Made by a program: the position numbers and the translations under genes
Notes under the pieces: generated by a model
Databases searched by the model: none
Seen by the model: the letters and a program-made list of their open reading frames with translations, nothing else
What the model was told of the DNA's origin: nothing
Source of the DNA: Pseudomonas sp. Z8(2022)
Lineage (GTDB): Bacteria > Pseudomonadota > Gammaproteobacteria > Pseudomonadales > Pseudomonadaceae
NCBI RefSeq assembly: GCF_025837155.1
Contig: NZ_CP107549.1
Coordinates: 1,860,001 to 1,924,000, forward strand
Direction: 5' to 3'
DNA length: 64,000 bases
Shown here: positions 54,195 to 62,743 of the stretch, in pieces
Numbering within the stretch: the first letter of the stretch is position 1
Layout: every line of letters starts with the position of its first letter

Positions 54195-54604
54195 GGCTTT
54201 CGCTCCTTCGTCTTCAGGGTTCTGCGCTTGCGCTGCGCATGAACCCCTGCCGACTAGGGCGACTAAGGCGGTCGTGAAAAAATCAGGAAAAATCGCGGAG
54301 GCTCCACCAGCGCAGCGGCCGGGTGGAAACCGTCTATTTTTCTTGATTTTGAGGGGGCAAGAACCCCTGTTCAGCTATAGATGAGTGTGCCACCTGCGGA
54401 GGAAACCTATCTGAAAAAGCGCCGGTGCTAAACGTATTGTCGACTTTCTGGAGTGCTGACTAAGAGTTGATGAATTGTTCAAGCGGCTGCAGTTGGGACG
54501 TTAAACTTCTCGAGATTTACATCGCGTCAGTTCACTGCAACTTGTGGGCGGCTGGATAACGGTATCGAACAGGCGGCGTCAGCCGTTGTGATAGGGAGAA
54601 CGCC
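54195..54604. other. Intergenic stretch upstream of ardA and of the 54.6 kb gene
   Basis: About 410 bases between divergent genes. It holds their promoters and low-GC patches near 54270-54360 and 54420-54530. I see no ORF or RNA that I can support. The run CTATTTTTCTTGATTTTG is AT-rich but has no clear stem for a terminator. Confidence 0.5.
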
Positions 54605-56719
54605 TTGAGCGTGAATATTAGCTTCGACAATGAACTGGCAGTTGCAAGTATCCTGCTGGTCGATTGGGCTCCGCCGCTGGTCGAACATTTGGGACGCTAC
54701 TTTGACGTTCATGATGGGATCCTTCGGCTGAACTACGCCCACCTGTCCGCCGAGCGCACCTGCGATTGGACTGATGGACTGTGGGTCTCGCCAGCCTATC
54801 GTGAGCGCTTTGTGTCTGAACTAGAGGAGGTAGCACGAGAGGGGGCGATTGCACTAACCCTGAAACTCCTTGGGCACGGATGCACCTGGGTCAAGGACTC
54901 ATCGTCTATTCTCGACCAGGATGCTTACCTGTCTGCTGAGCAGGTTTTCAGTATGGACGTTCTCCAAGGTGACTCGCCGGCCTTGCGTGAGGCCGTCTTG
55001 GCGGAGATCGCTCCCCGTGCAATATGGGTAAGTTGGTTGCTCGATTCACATAATCGGCATCGTTTTTTGGACGATCGGGAAATGATGGCGGCGCTTGTGA
55101 CCAGTACGTCAAAGGGCGATTGCATCCATTGCCTTCAACTGGTGACCCCACGTCACAACCAGAGTAACCGGGCCTTCGAACAGTTGGTTGCGCAGCATTG
55201 GCAGACTGTGTACGACTATTTGGAGACCCACATCGGCGGCACCCCAGGCTATTCAAGCTACAACGTAACTGATCTCGTTTACTCGTTGTTTGCCAATTCG
55301 CCTACGGTGAAGGCGTCCCGTTGGGCCTGCGAGCAGGTTCTTGATCGAGCTGATCCGAAGGTCTTCCCTCGGCTGATCCAACATTGCCGCAAGATTGTGG
55401 CGGACGATGTACGCAGCCTGTTTCTGCGTTGGCAAAACCATCCGCAGGCAGAGAAGAAAGACCAACTCAGGGAATGCGTTGCCAAAGCCTGCTCTGCGCT
55501 TGCTGCATTGCTGGTTGACACTATGCCGTCGGACCTCGCGCTTGCCTCTGCCTGGCACGGGTTCGAAAACCCAGCGCGATCCAGCCAGCAAAACGTTGCT
55601 GCAAGCCTCAGAGAATTGCCATCGGATGCGTGGTGCCGAGAGGCGCTGTGGAACCAACTAGGTCCTTCCGCTCGCGAAGCCTGGCGGCAGGATCTTTTCG
55701 ATCAGGTGGGCGAGGAGCCAGAGCTGGCCCAAGGCCTCCTCGATTTCGCCTGCCGTTGGCTCGAGCAGACGGCGTTTGCCGAAGTCGAGCCGGTGCTTCT
55801 GCGATTGATGGATGACGAGGATCACCTGGCTTTTGCGAACCAGCTCGCCAACGCTGGTCCAAGGCAACTGCAACTGAGGGCAAAAGGGCTAGTGCGCTCT
55901 AGGCGGGGGGCGCTGGACCTAGAGGGGCCGATAGGCCTGGGCGAGGATACCACTGCGTTGCCAAACATCGGCACCCAGACCTGGTTGGGCGACCCGTCCG
56001 TAGAGCGCGTCATCCATAGCGCGCTCAGCCAGATCGAGGAAAAGTTTTGCCGCGAGTATTCGGATACTTGGGGAGAGGACGAGGAGGTCCACACAGCTCG
56101 CCTCCTGGCCCTGACGCAGGAGGCAGTTGGCAACGCAAGCCACCAACTGCGCCAGCTCTCAGCCATTACGCGATCGACCTATCCGGGCCTGTCGGTGAAT
56201 GTACGCCAGCCCAGCAAGCGGGAGGAAGGGACTAACACGTCAGTTGGGTCCCCGCTGGGGGCAGACGTGCTGTTCTTGACCCGTGTCGTGGACGCAGGCA
56301 GGACAGTTATCCAGCGAGCCACCCTTGTGCAGGTGAAAAAGCGCAGTGGCACTGGTTCGGGGAGGGGCTTCAGTTCGACTATCGGTATTAACCTGCAGCA
56401 GTGCGAGGATATGCTCAACCAGTCAGAGCACGCCTACTATCTGTTCATGACACCGGTCTCGGCGCGACCGACGCTCTGGGTTGCCCCGGCCCGGCTCGTC
56501 AGGAACTTGACCCAGTTGCATACGAGCAAAACATCGGTCTTGGCGGCTACGGTGAGGGACGCCAGTTGCTCCTATGCCGATTTCTTCCTGAACTACCTAG
56601 TTGGCCTGTGGGCTGGTGACGAACAGGAGGGAATCGTCGCCGTTGCCAACGGCGATCCTCGGCTTGGGCGAACGCCTCGTCACATCGTCGACATTGAGGT
56701 TCGCCGCCAATCGGAGTGA
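54605..56719 (+). CDS. Uncharacterised 704-residue protein with PD-(D/E)XK-like C-terminus
   Basis: Not recognised as a named family. Residues 1-540 are mostly helical with no signal or membrane segment. The C-terminal part has GADVLFLTR (Asp554) and 22 residues later LVQVKKR (Q576-V-K578), the D...(E/Q)xK spacing of PD-(D/E)XK nucleases, then LQQCEDMLNQ and WVAPARLV as in restriction-like folds. It starts with TTG at 54605 after AGGGAG; a GTG at 54611 is possible. It stands alone on the plus strand before the ankyrin gene. I infer a defence nuclease; helicase or ATP-binding motifs were not seen. Confidence 0.7.
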   Translation: MSVNISFDNELAVASILLVDWAPPLVEHLGRYFDVHDGILRLNYAHLSAERTCDWTDGLWVSPAYRERFVSELEEVAREGAIALTLKLLGHGCTWVKDSSSILDQDAYLSAEQVFSMDVLQGDSPALREAVLAEIAPRAIWVSWLLDSHNRHRFLDDREMMAALVTSTSKGDCIHCLQLVTPRHNQSNRAFEQLVAQHWQTVYDYLETHIGGTPGYSSYNVTDLVYSLFANSPTVKASRWACEQVLDRADPKVFPRLIQHCRKIVADDVRSLFLRWQNHPQAEKKDQLRECVAKACSALAALLVDTMPSDLALASAWHGFENPARSSQQNVAASLRELPSDAWCREALWNQLGPSAREAWRQDLFDQVGEEPELAQGLLDFACRWLEQTAFAEVEPVLLRLMDDEDHLAFANQLANAGPRQLQLRAKGLVRSRRGALDLEGPIGLGEDTTALPNIGTQTWLGDPSVERVIHSALSQIEEKFCREYSDTWGEDEEVHTARLLALTQEAVGNASHQLRQLSAITRSTYPGLSVNVRQPSKREEGTNTSVGSPLGADVLFLTRVVDAGRTVIQRATLVQVKKRSGTGSGRGFSSTIGINLQQCEDMLNQSEHAYYLFMTPVSARPTLWVAPARLVRNLTQLHTSKTSVLAATVRDASCSYADFFLNYLVGLWAGDEQEGIVAVANGDPRLGRTPRHIVDIEVRRQSE

Positions 56720-56900
56720 GGGTCGTGGCAGTGGGCCGCGCTGCCAGTATCCTCCGCCCCGACTTCCAACCGCCCTAGGAGGCTGCGGGACCTGGTTATC
56801 TTCTGATTGGGGCGGAATCAGCCCTCTGAGGGCTCCCCGTTCACGTTCCTTTTAAGGGGAAATTGATTGGGCGCAGAATACGCCCAATCTCTGATACCCG

Positions 56901-59615
56901 TTAGCTTGAGGTCATCGGTATCGCTTGCTCCAAAACCTGGGCAGTGCGCAGCAAATCATGTCTGCTGGCACAACGGTTACCGGCTTGAGCGAGTTTATGA
57001 GCCAAAGAGGACAACGCCTCTGGATGTTCGATCAAGACCTCAACCTGCTCCAACGGAGTCATGCCGCGCAGGTTTCGCTTCCACGCAAGCTCAGGGGCTA
57101 GTTGTAAAAGGCGTTCCGTCGCATACAGATTTGCGGTCCAGGCTGAAGTATGAAGCGGAGACTGGCCGTCAAAAGTGGTCTTATCCAGCGCGCATGGATG
57201 ATCGAGTAGGGCGTCGACGCAGCTGTTCACGCCGGATTTGATCGCAGAGTGCAGGGCGGTCATGCCCTGCACATCCTGCATATCAGGGTCGGCACCAGCC
57301 TCCAGCATTAACGTGACCATTTCAGTATCCCCAACTTCCGCCATCAGCATGAGCGGGGTTTGCTTCTTGAAATCTGCAATATTCAGCTGTTTCGGTGCCT
57401 TCAGAGCCAACATACCAATGGCTTGATGCCAGTGTTTAAGCATGATCTGAAAACGGCTCCATTCGCCTTGCAATTCGTTTGGTGTCATATGTCGAAGTTG
57501 GGGAAGTCTGCGCAGAAAGTTGCTGTGCCCTTTTATCCAATGCATTAACAGTGAATCACCGGTCACCGACGGAAGTGGCGCGTTGAGTTTGCTGCGATTG
57601 CGCTGTATCCAGACAAGCAGTTCTGGTTGGTTACCGGTCATCAGAAGCCTGATGGACTCGTCCACTTGTCCACGAGCCAGAGGCTCCAAACGCTCAATAC
57701 CCGGGTAGGGTTTGTACAGCGTATTCCAGAAGTAATCGCCGGCCCAGCGTGCCGTATCTTCGATGCTGGGAATCTCACTACTCTCGACCATCCCACCGGC
57801 CAACATCTCTCGATAATATTTTTCGTGGTTCTCCGGTACGAGCCTTTGATTAGCTACTGCTACGGCAAGACAATCCCGTGCCACTTCACCACGCAGTGGC
57901 CCACAGTTGCGCTCCAGTCCAGCGTCTAAGGCCTCCCGAAAGAGCTTGCCAGCGCCATCAAAGTCATTGCAGGCCAACAGATGCTTGGCCTTATATTGCA
58001 AGATTGCGGCCTTCCACAGAACGTAACCATCGCTCGCCTCGGCCTCTTCGAGTAGTGCTTGGACCCGCTTGCTGCTGTCTTTCGGGCGTTGTTGATGGTC
58101 GCCGTTCAGGTAAGCATTGAGCTCGAACAGAATTGCCTGGACAGTCTGTTCCGGAGTGATGGCCAGTTCGCGCAGGCGCTGAATGGTGGCCGTTTTAGCG
58201 CGGGTACTGAGTTCGGAGTGATTGGCCACTTGGCTGACTACCCAGTAGCGATGCTCACTTTGCAAGGCTCGCCAAGAGGAAGAATTCTTCATGCGTGCTA
58301 CCAAATGCAACTCTGCATGCAGCTCGTCTGCAATGGCAGCGGTACGTTCGGCGTTGCGCATGATGATTGGCCGTGCGGATTCCGCATCGAGCCCCAAGTG
58401 ATCCTCAAGCTCTGCGCCTGCCTGCACTTCGGAGAAGTAGCGCGTAAGCAGGTGCGCCAGTTCCATATTGGCAGTTTCTCGACGTGACGGCAGGATGGAA
58501 AGGAATAGCCCATGTCTATCTGTGGCGGGTAGGTGCTCCTCGAACCAAGCATTCTCTGCCGCCTCACCCTTATCGCCGCAGTTGCGCCAAGCGCCGATGG
58601 TCATGTTGTAGACAAACTTGTAGCTAGCGAGTAACTGCAGCAGTTTGTTCTGCTTAGGGTCAGTGCATTGCGAGTCAACGCCTGGGCACAGGAATTTGAG
58701 CAAACGCTCATAACCATCCTGCACCATGCGGGCAAAGAGCAGGCGTTGGCGGATTGTGTGTAGTGATGGGATAGCATAACGATCAGCTAGGCATTCGATG
58801 AAAGCAGCCTGCTCATCTTCATCAGCAACACCGTCCAGAATGGCCTCAAGGCGGCCCGGTTGGGTCATCGGAATTTCTAGGCGGAGTTGCTCTGCTGTCA
58901 GTTGTTTGCGCATTACGAATGCCAGCGCGTCGGTGAACTGCTCAGCAGGCGAGCGACTGTTGTCGAGGGTGAACGCTCCCTTGAAGTCCAAGACCGCTTT
59001 GTCCGAGAAGTACTTGCGGAAGGTGTCGGGGCGGATGTTGGTATCCTTTCGCCAGTTGTACAGGGAGCGCCGTAGGCCATCATGTCCGCCTCTTGTGCTC
59101 TCACTGCGCTGATCGGCAAGCTCCTCTAAAGGCATACCCAGTAAGTCCAGTAGCCAATCCACTACCTGAGCTACGGGTAGATAGAGGCTCTGTTTTCCTC
59201 CCACATCGCGGGGCTCGGGTAGATACCAGAAGCGCCCGCCAGGCATGCCCGTATCTAATGGTTTGCTCAGATTCCAAAAAGCAGCGCGGCGAGCCAGCCC
59301 AGGCATATAGAAATAACCGAGCAGCATCCACAGAATCTGGCGCTCATCGGTGGCAAAGGTCCAGGTATTGAGTTCCAGGTGTTTGTAGGCGTTCCCAAAC
59401 TCGGTAAGGTTGTCGAGGGCATCGAGGCGAGCCCGAGGATCCATATCTAGAGCATCGAAGATTGCATGCAGGACTTCTTCGCCCATGGCCTTGTGGGATG
59501 CAAGGCTGTCTTGTCCGGTCGCAAACTTGCGTTTTTTGGTGGTCTGATAGCCTGGGCAGCCGAGGCTCTGATGAATTTCCAGTAGGATAGCTTCGGCTAG
59601 CGGTAGGGTGCTCAT
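56901..59615 (-). CDS. Large ankyrin-repeat protein of unknown function
   Basis: Protein of about 904 residues. The first 130 residues contain a short basic segment (YQTTKKRKFATGQD) and helices; the middle (about 130-700) is helical with no assigned domain. At about 745-870 are three to four ankyrin repeats (KKQTPLMLMAEVGDTEMVTLMLEAGADPD, GMTALHSAIKSG, DGQSPLHTSAW, GMTPLEQVEVL). The ATG at 59615 is preferred to one 165 bases upstream, which would overlap the promoter region shared with the viperin gene. It is divergent from the viperin gene over 182 bases. Possibly a sensor or effector in the same defence region; no catalytic residues found. Confidence 0.75.
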   Translation of the reverse strand: MSTLPLAEAILLEIHQSLGCPGYQTTKKRKFATGQDSLASHKAMGEEVLHAIFDALDMDPRARLDALDNLTEFGNAYKHLELNTWTFATDERQILWMLLGYFYMPGLARRAAFWNLSKPLDTGMPGGRFWYLPEPRDVGGKQSLYLPVAQVVDWLLDLLGMPLEELADQRSESTRGGHDGLRRSLYNWRKDTNIRPDTFRKYFSDKAVLDFKGAFTLDNSRSPAEQFTDALAFVMRKQLTAEQLRLEIPMTQPGRLEAILDGVADEDEQAAFIECLADRYAIPSLHTIRQRLLFARMVQDGYERLLKFLCPGVDSQCTDPKQNKLLQLLASYKFVYNMTIGAWRNCGDKGEAAENAWFEEHLPATDRHGLFLSILPSRRETANMELAHLLTRYFSEVQAGAELEDHLGLDAESARPIIMRNAERTAAIADELHAELHLVARMKNSSSWRALQSEHRYWVVSQVANHSELSTRAKTATIQRLRELAITPEQTVQAILFELNAYLNGDHQQRPKDSSKRVQALLEEAEASDGYVLWKAAILQYKAKHLLACNDFDGAGKLFREALDAGLERNCGPLRGEVARDCLAVAVANQRLVPENHEKYYREMLAGGMVESSEIPSIEDTARWAGDYFWNTLYKPYPGIERLEPLARGQVDESIRLLMTGNQPELLVWIQRNRSKLNAPLPSVTGDSLLMHWIKGHSNFLRRLPQLRHMTPNELQGEWSRFQIMLKHWHQAIGMLALKAPKQLNIADFKKQTPLMLMAEVGDTEMVTLMLEAGADPDMQDVQGMTALHSAIKSGVNSCVDALLDHPCALDKTTFDGQSPLHTSAWTANLYATERLLQLAPELAWKRNLRGMTPLEQVEVLIEHPEALSSLAHKLAQAGNRCASRHDLLRTAQVLEQAIPMTSS

Positions 59616-59797
59616 GGCGCCTGTCCTTGGTGTTGTTGAAGGTGCGTTAATCCTTGCAAAGCGCTGCAACCTTAACACTGAAGAATCGCGTACTCCCCCC
59701 TGCTCAGGAACCATGAGGAGGGGGTACGCCGTTCTGCATACCGGGTAATCAGGTGCACTGAGATCCTGCGCGGACCCCAACAGACGGAGTCCGCTTC

Positions 59798-60712
59798 ATG
59801 CAATCCCCCACCCAGCTTGTCCTGAACTGGCATCTCACCGAGGCTTGCAATTACCGTTGCCAGTACTGCTATGCAGCCTGGCAAGAATCTGCGTGCCCAC
59901 GAGAGTTGATCCACGATACAGAGCAAACATCAGCGCTGTTAAGAGAACTGTATCGATTCTTCCACCCGACTAACCACGCCAACCCGCTGGCTAGGCAAAT
60001 GTCCTGGAACTCCGTCCGTCTGAATCTGGCTGGCGGAGAGCCTTTGCTACATGCCAGGAAGCTCCCGGCCATTGTTAGTCAGGCCCGGGCGCTTGGCTTT
60101 GAAGTCTCCATGATCAGCAATGGGGCAAGTCTGACCCGGGAGCTACTGGATCGTTTGGTGCCCCAGTTAATCTGGCTCGGGATCAGCATCGATTCGAGTA
60201 GCTCTGAGACCAACCGTGCAATCGGCCGAGTCGACCGTCGTGGCAAGCTTCTCAACCTGAGCGATCTGGCCAGCGCCCTCGACAGTGTTCGTCAGTTCAA
60301 CCCTGGTTTGAGGCTCAAGCTCAATACTGTGGTCAACCAGGCCAACCATGCTGAAGACATGAGCGGTCTTTTGGGCCGTTTTGCTCCGCAGAAGTGGAAA
60401 GTCCTGCGCATGCTGCCCGTGGTCAACCAGCAATTGTCCATCAGTGAAGAGCAGTTTGCCGCCTTTGTCCTACGTCATCGTGCCTTCGCAAATATCTTAT
60501 GTCCGGAAGACAACCAGGACATGGCCGAATCCTATCTGATGGTTGATCCACATGGGCGCTTCTTCCAGAACAGCCCGCTGCTTGTGGGGAACGGTTACAC
60601 CTACAGTAGGCCGATCCTGGAGGTAGGTGCGGATGCAGCCCTTTCTCAAATGGCCTTCGACATTGAGCGTTTCCTCGCACGCTACGCCCTGCAGGCAGGG
60701 GAGAGCGCATGA
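59798..60712 (+). CDS. Prokaryotic viperin (antiviral radical SAM enzyme)
   Basis: Radical SAM protein of 304 residues that matches viperin along its length. The cluster motif C17, C21, C24 (ACNYRCQYCYAAW), GGEPLL near residue 77, SMISNG, GISIDSSSSETNRAIGR, LKLNTVVNQANHAEDM, KWKVLRMLPV, ICPEDNQ-type (LCPEDNQDMAESYLMVDP) and FFQN all agree with human and bacterial viperins. Viperins convert CTP-type nucleotides to 3'-deoxy-3',4'-didehydro nucleotides that end viral transcription. Here it overlaps a small HicA-like gene (ATGA). Nearby kinase or nucleotidase genes are absent. An antiviral role on a mobile element is well supported by sequence, not tested. Confidence 0.93.
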   Translation: MQSPTQLVLNWHLTEACNYRCQYCYAAWQESACPRELIHDTEQTSALLRELYRFFHPTNHANPLARQMSWNSVRLNLAGGEPLLHARKLPAIVSQARALGFEVSMISNGASLTRELLDRLVPQLIWLGISIDSSSSETNRAIGRVDRRGKLLNLSDLASALDSVRQFNPGLRLKLNTVVNQANHAEDMSGLLGRFAPQKWKVLRMLPVVNQQLSISEEQFAAFVLRHRAFANILCPEDNQDMAESYLMVDPHGRFFQNSPLLVGNGYTYSRPILEVGADAALSQMAFDIERFLARYALQAGESA

Positions 60713-60906
60713 AGTACTGTTCGAACAAAGAAATCGATGCGCTCATCCGTCAATTGGTTCGTCAAGGATGGCGCTTCCATCGTGGAGGTAAGCATGGACG
60801 GCTTACTCATCCAGGTGGCCGACCGACAGTGACCGTAGCCAAGTCACCTAGCGACTTCCGGAGTTTGGAAAATTTCCGCCGCGACTTACGCAAAGCTACT
60901 GGTTGA
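60709..60906 (+). CDS. HicA-like small protein coupled to viperin
   Basis: Basic protein of 65 residues with the fold of HicA-type dsRBD-like toxins: helix 1 (NKEIDALIRQLVRQG), a strand with GWRFHRGGKHGRLTH in which His29 is in the catalytic-His position, the Val/Thr strand PTVTVAKSPSD, and helix 2. The ATG overlaps the viperin stop. No HicB partner follows. It may be a HicA-derived accessory of the viperin operon, or a toxin whose antidote is elsewhere. Confidence 0.78.
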   Translation: MKYCSNKEIDALIRQLVRQGWRFHRGGKHGRLTHPGGRPTVTVAKSPSDFRSLENFRRDLRKATG

Positions 60907-61097
60907 TGCTGGAGGCCGGCGGTCTGCTGGTTCACAATCTGATCGCTTGTTCATCGCGGTATTTCTATTTTGGAACTGAAGACGCGCACGTCCGCCAAGT
61001 GAACTAGACCCGAGGCAGATAAACCGGTCTGTAATTGTCGTGCTGGCAGCAGTCGTGAGGCTATTGGTTCAACTGGGATCAATCAAAAGGAGCAGGG

Positions 61098-61910
61098 ATG
61101 GGAGTTTTCACGCCGGCTGGAGAAACGCGTGTAGCTGTTTTGGTGGATTGCGACAACGTATCGCCCGAGATTCTGGAGCACGCCTTGCGTGTGGTCGCCC
61201 AGTTCGGCCGCGTCGTCCTTAGACGGGGGTATGGCAATCATGGGACCTTGGCCAACAAGTGGCAGGAGGCCTTGGTTCGACTGGCCTTCACGCCATGCCT
61301 GCAGTACCAGTATGCGGCCGGTAAGAACACGTCCGACATCGCCTTGGCTCTTGATGCAATGGAAGCGCTCTTCGATCACCGTGCGGATACATTCTGCCTG
61401 GTAACCAGCGACTCCGATTTCGCCTACCTGTGCCGCAAGCTCAGAGAACGTGGCGCTACGGTCTGCATCGTCGGTGAACCCAAGACTCCTGATGCACTGC
61501 GCAACGCCAGCGACCAGTTCTTCGAGTGGCGCCGCGAGGAACATTTTCAAGAGCCTGTTGCGGAGCATGCCGAGAAGCCTGTGGCCAAGGCTGAGTCGAG
61601 TTGCAAGCAGGAAACCACTAAGCCTGAACCCAGCAAGCCAGTCGTCAAACGGCGACCAAGGTTCGTGGTGGATGCCGTATCTCTACTTGCAGGCGGAACC
61701 AGTGAAGGCAAGGTCACCCTGAGCGCCCTTGGGCAGTATCTCAAACGTACCGATCCGGCATTTTCGCCAAACGCGTATGGCCACTCTGGTTTGCTCGACA
61801 TGATCAGAACCTACGACCTGCTGCATCTGATCCAAGAGAACGGCGGGCACTGGACGGTGGGGCTGGCAGCGAAAGAAGAGGAACCGGCTGAACATGCTGC
61901 GCACGCCTGA
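61098..61910 (+). CDS. NYN-domain ribonuclease with C-terminal LOTUS/OST-HTH domain
   Basis: Protein of 270 residues. Residues 10-150 are a NYN/PIN-like domain: VAVLVDCDNVSPEI, DIALALDAMEALF and LVTSDSDFAYLCRKLRERG provide the acidic metal-binding residues. A linker rich in E, K and P (about 150-185) leads to an OST-HTH/LOTUS-type domain (about 185-260: KVTLSALGQYLKRTDPAFSPNAYG then LIQENGGHWTVGL). AAGGAG precedes the ATG. LabA/DUF88 relatives act on RNA. It lies alone 190 bases after the HicA-like gene; an antiviral or regulatory RNase role is inferred. Confidence 0.85.
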   Translation: MGVFTPAGETRVAVLVDCDNVSPEILEHALRVVAQFGRVVLRRGYGNHGTLANKWQEALVRLAFTPCLQYQYAAGKNTSDIALALDAMEALFDHRADTFCLVTSDSDFAYLCRKLRERGATVCIVGEPKTPDALRNASDQFFEWRREEHFQEPVAEHAEKPVAKAESSCKQETTKPEPSKPVVKRRPRFVVDAVSLLAGGTSEGKVTLSALGQYLKRTDPAFSPNAYGHSGLLDMIRTYDLLHLIQENGGHWTVGLAAKEEEPAEHAAHA

Positions 61911-61920
61911 AAGGCGCAGC

Positions 61921-61943
61921 AAAAAGGGGGCTCAGCCCCCTTG
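61921..61943 (-). terminator. Rho-independent terminator of the Imm52-type gene
   Basis: The stem AAGGGGG / CCCCCTT, read on the minus strand, is followed by TTTTT; it lies 50 bases past the stop of the gene at 61994. It may also stop the plus-strand NYN transcript weakly. Confidence 0.72.
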
Positions 61944-61993
61944 GTTCATAGCAACCCAAGCTCAGCGCGCGTAGCTCAGGATGTTGGGCGACG

Positions 61994-62716
61994 TCAGTTG
62001 TTAAACAAGGGTAGATAGCCCAGCTCGACGAGCTTAGTGTCCAGCGTGCCGACGATGCGGAAGTGCTCTCGATTTCGTTCATCCATAGCCTGAGCACTGC
62101 TCACTAGAATTGTGCCGCGCTCCGGTATGTCGATCAGCTCATCTGCATCCGGAAAATCGCTAGGATTTAGCGGGTGTGGGCAGAAACCGATCCAGCCGGT
62201 GGTTTGACGGTCGGAGAAGGTTTGGCCATCCAGGTAGTACCTTCCGGGAGCGATTACACCCCAATCGATTTCCGGCCAGATGGATACCGCTAGGCGAAGC
62301 ATTTCCACTAACACCGGACGTGGGTTTTCAAGGGCTGAAACCAGAGCGCCGGCATCTTCGAAATCCATGCTGGATATGGACTCCATGTCATGTGCGTCGT
62401 AACTGAAGGCCAGGCCTCCTTGCTGCGGATCTTCCTGTCCGTTCCAGACGGATACTGACAGCCATGTTGGATACTCGGCGTCAAAGCTAGTGGCTGCTGC
62501 GTTGGCCAAGGTTAGAGGTTTGCTCAGCACCTCGTTGCTCAACGCGTCCTGAACTGAGGCGCCTTGCAAATACCATTTGCCAAGAAGCGGATGTAATTGG
62601 CCCAAAGCACCCAGATAGCGGCGTATCCGCTCCAACTGCTCTTCATGGGGCACCGCGGCGATCGCGTGCTTCTTGAAGCGCATCTTGAATACAAAGGACC
62701 GGAAAGAATTTGTCAT
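61994..62716 (-). CDS. Imm52-type immunity protein
   Basis: Soluble protein of about 240 residues, with W-rich and acidic segments (PTWLSVSVWNGQEDPQQGGLAF, WPEIDWGVIAPGRYYLDGQTF, RGTILVSSAQAMD) resembling the Imm52 family of immunity proteins that pair with Tox-REase-5 toxins, such as T6SS effector TseT's partner. It starts at the ATG 62716 (a GTG two codons earlier is possible) and lies 27 bases after the DUF3396 gene stop. The toxin is not within the window. Confidence 0.68.
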   Translation of the reverse strand: MTNSFRSFVFKMRFKKHAIAAVPHEEQLERIRRYLGALGQLHPLLGKWYLQGASVQDALSNEVLSKPLTLANAAATSFDAEYPTWLSVSVWNGQEDPQQGGLAFSYDAHDMESISSMDFEDAGALVSALENPRPVLVEMLRLAVSIWPEIDWGVIAPGRYYLDGQTFSDRQTTGWIGFCPHPLNPSDFPDADELIDIPERGTILVSSAQAMDERNREHFRIVGTLDTKLVELGYLPLFNN

Positions 62717-62743
62717 GCCCACTCTTCAAGCAATCAGATCGTT

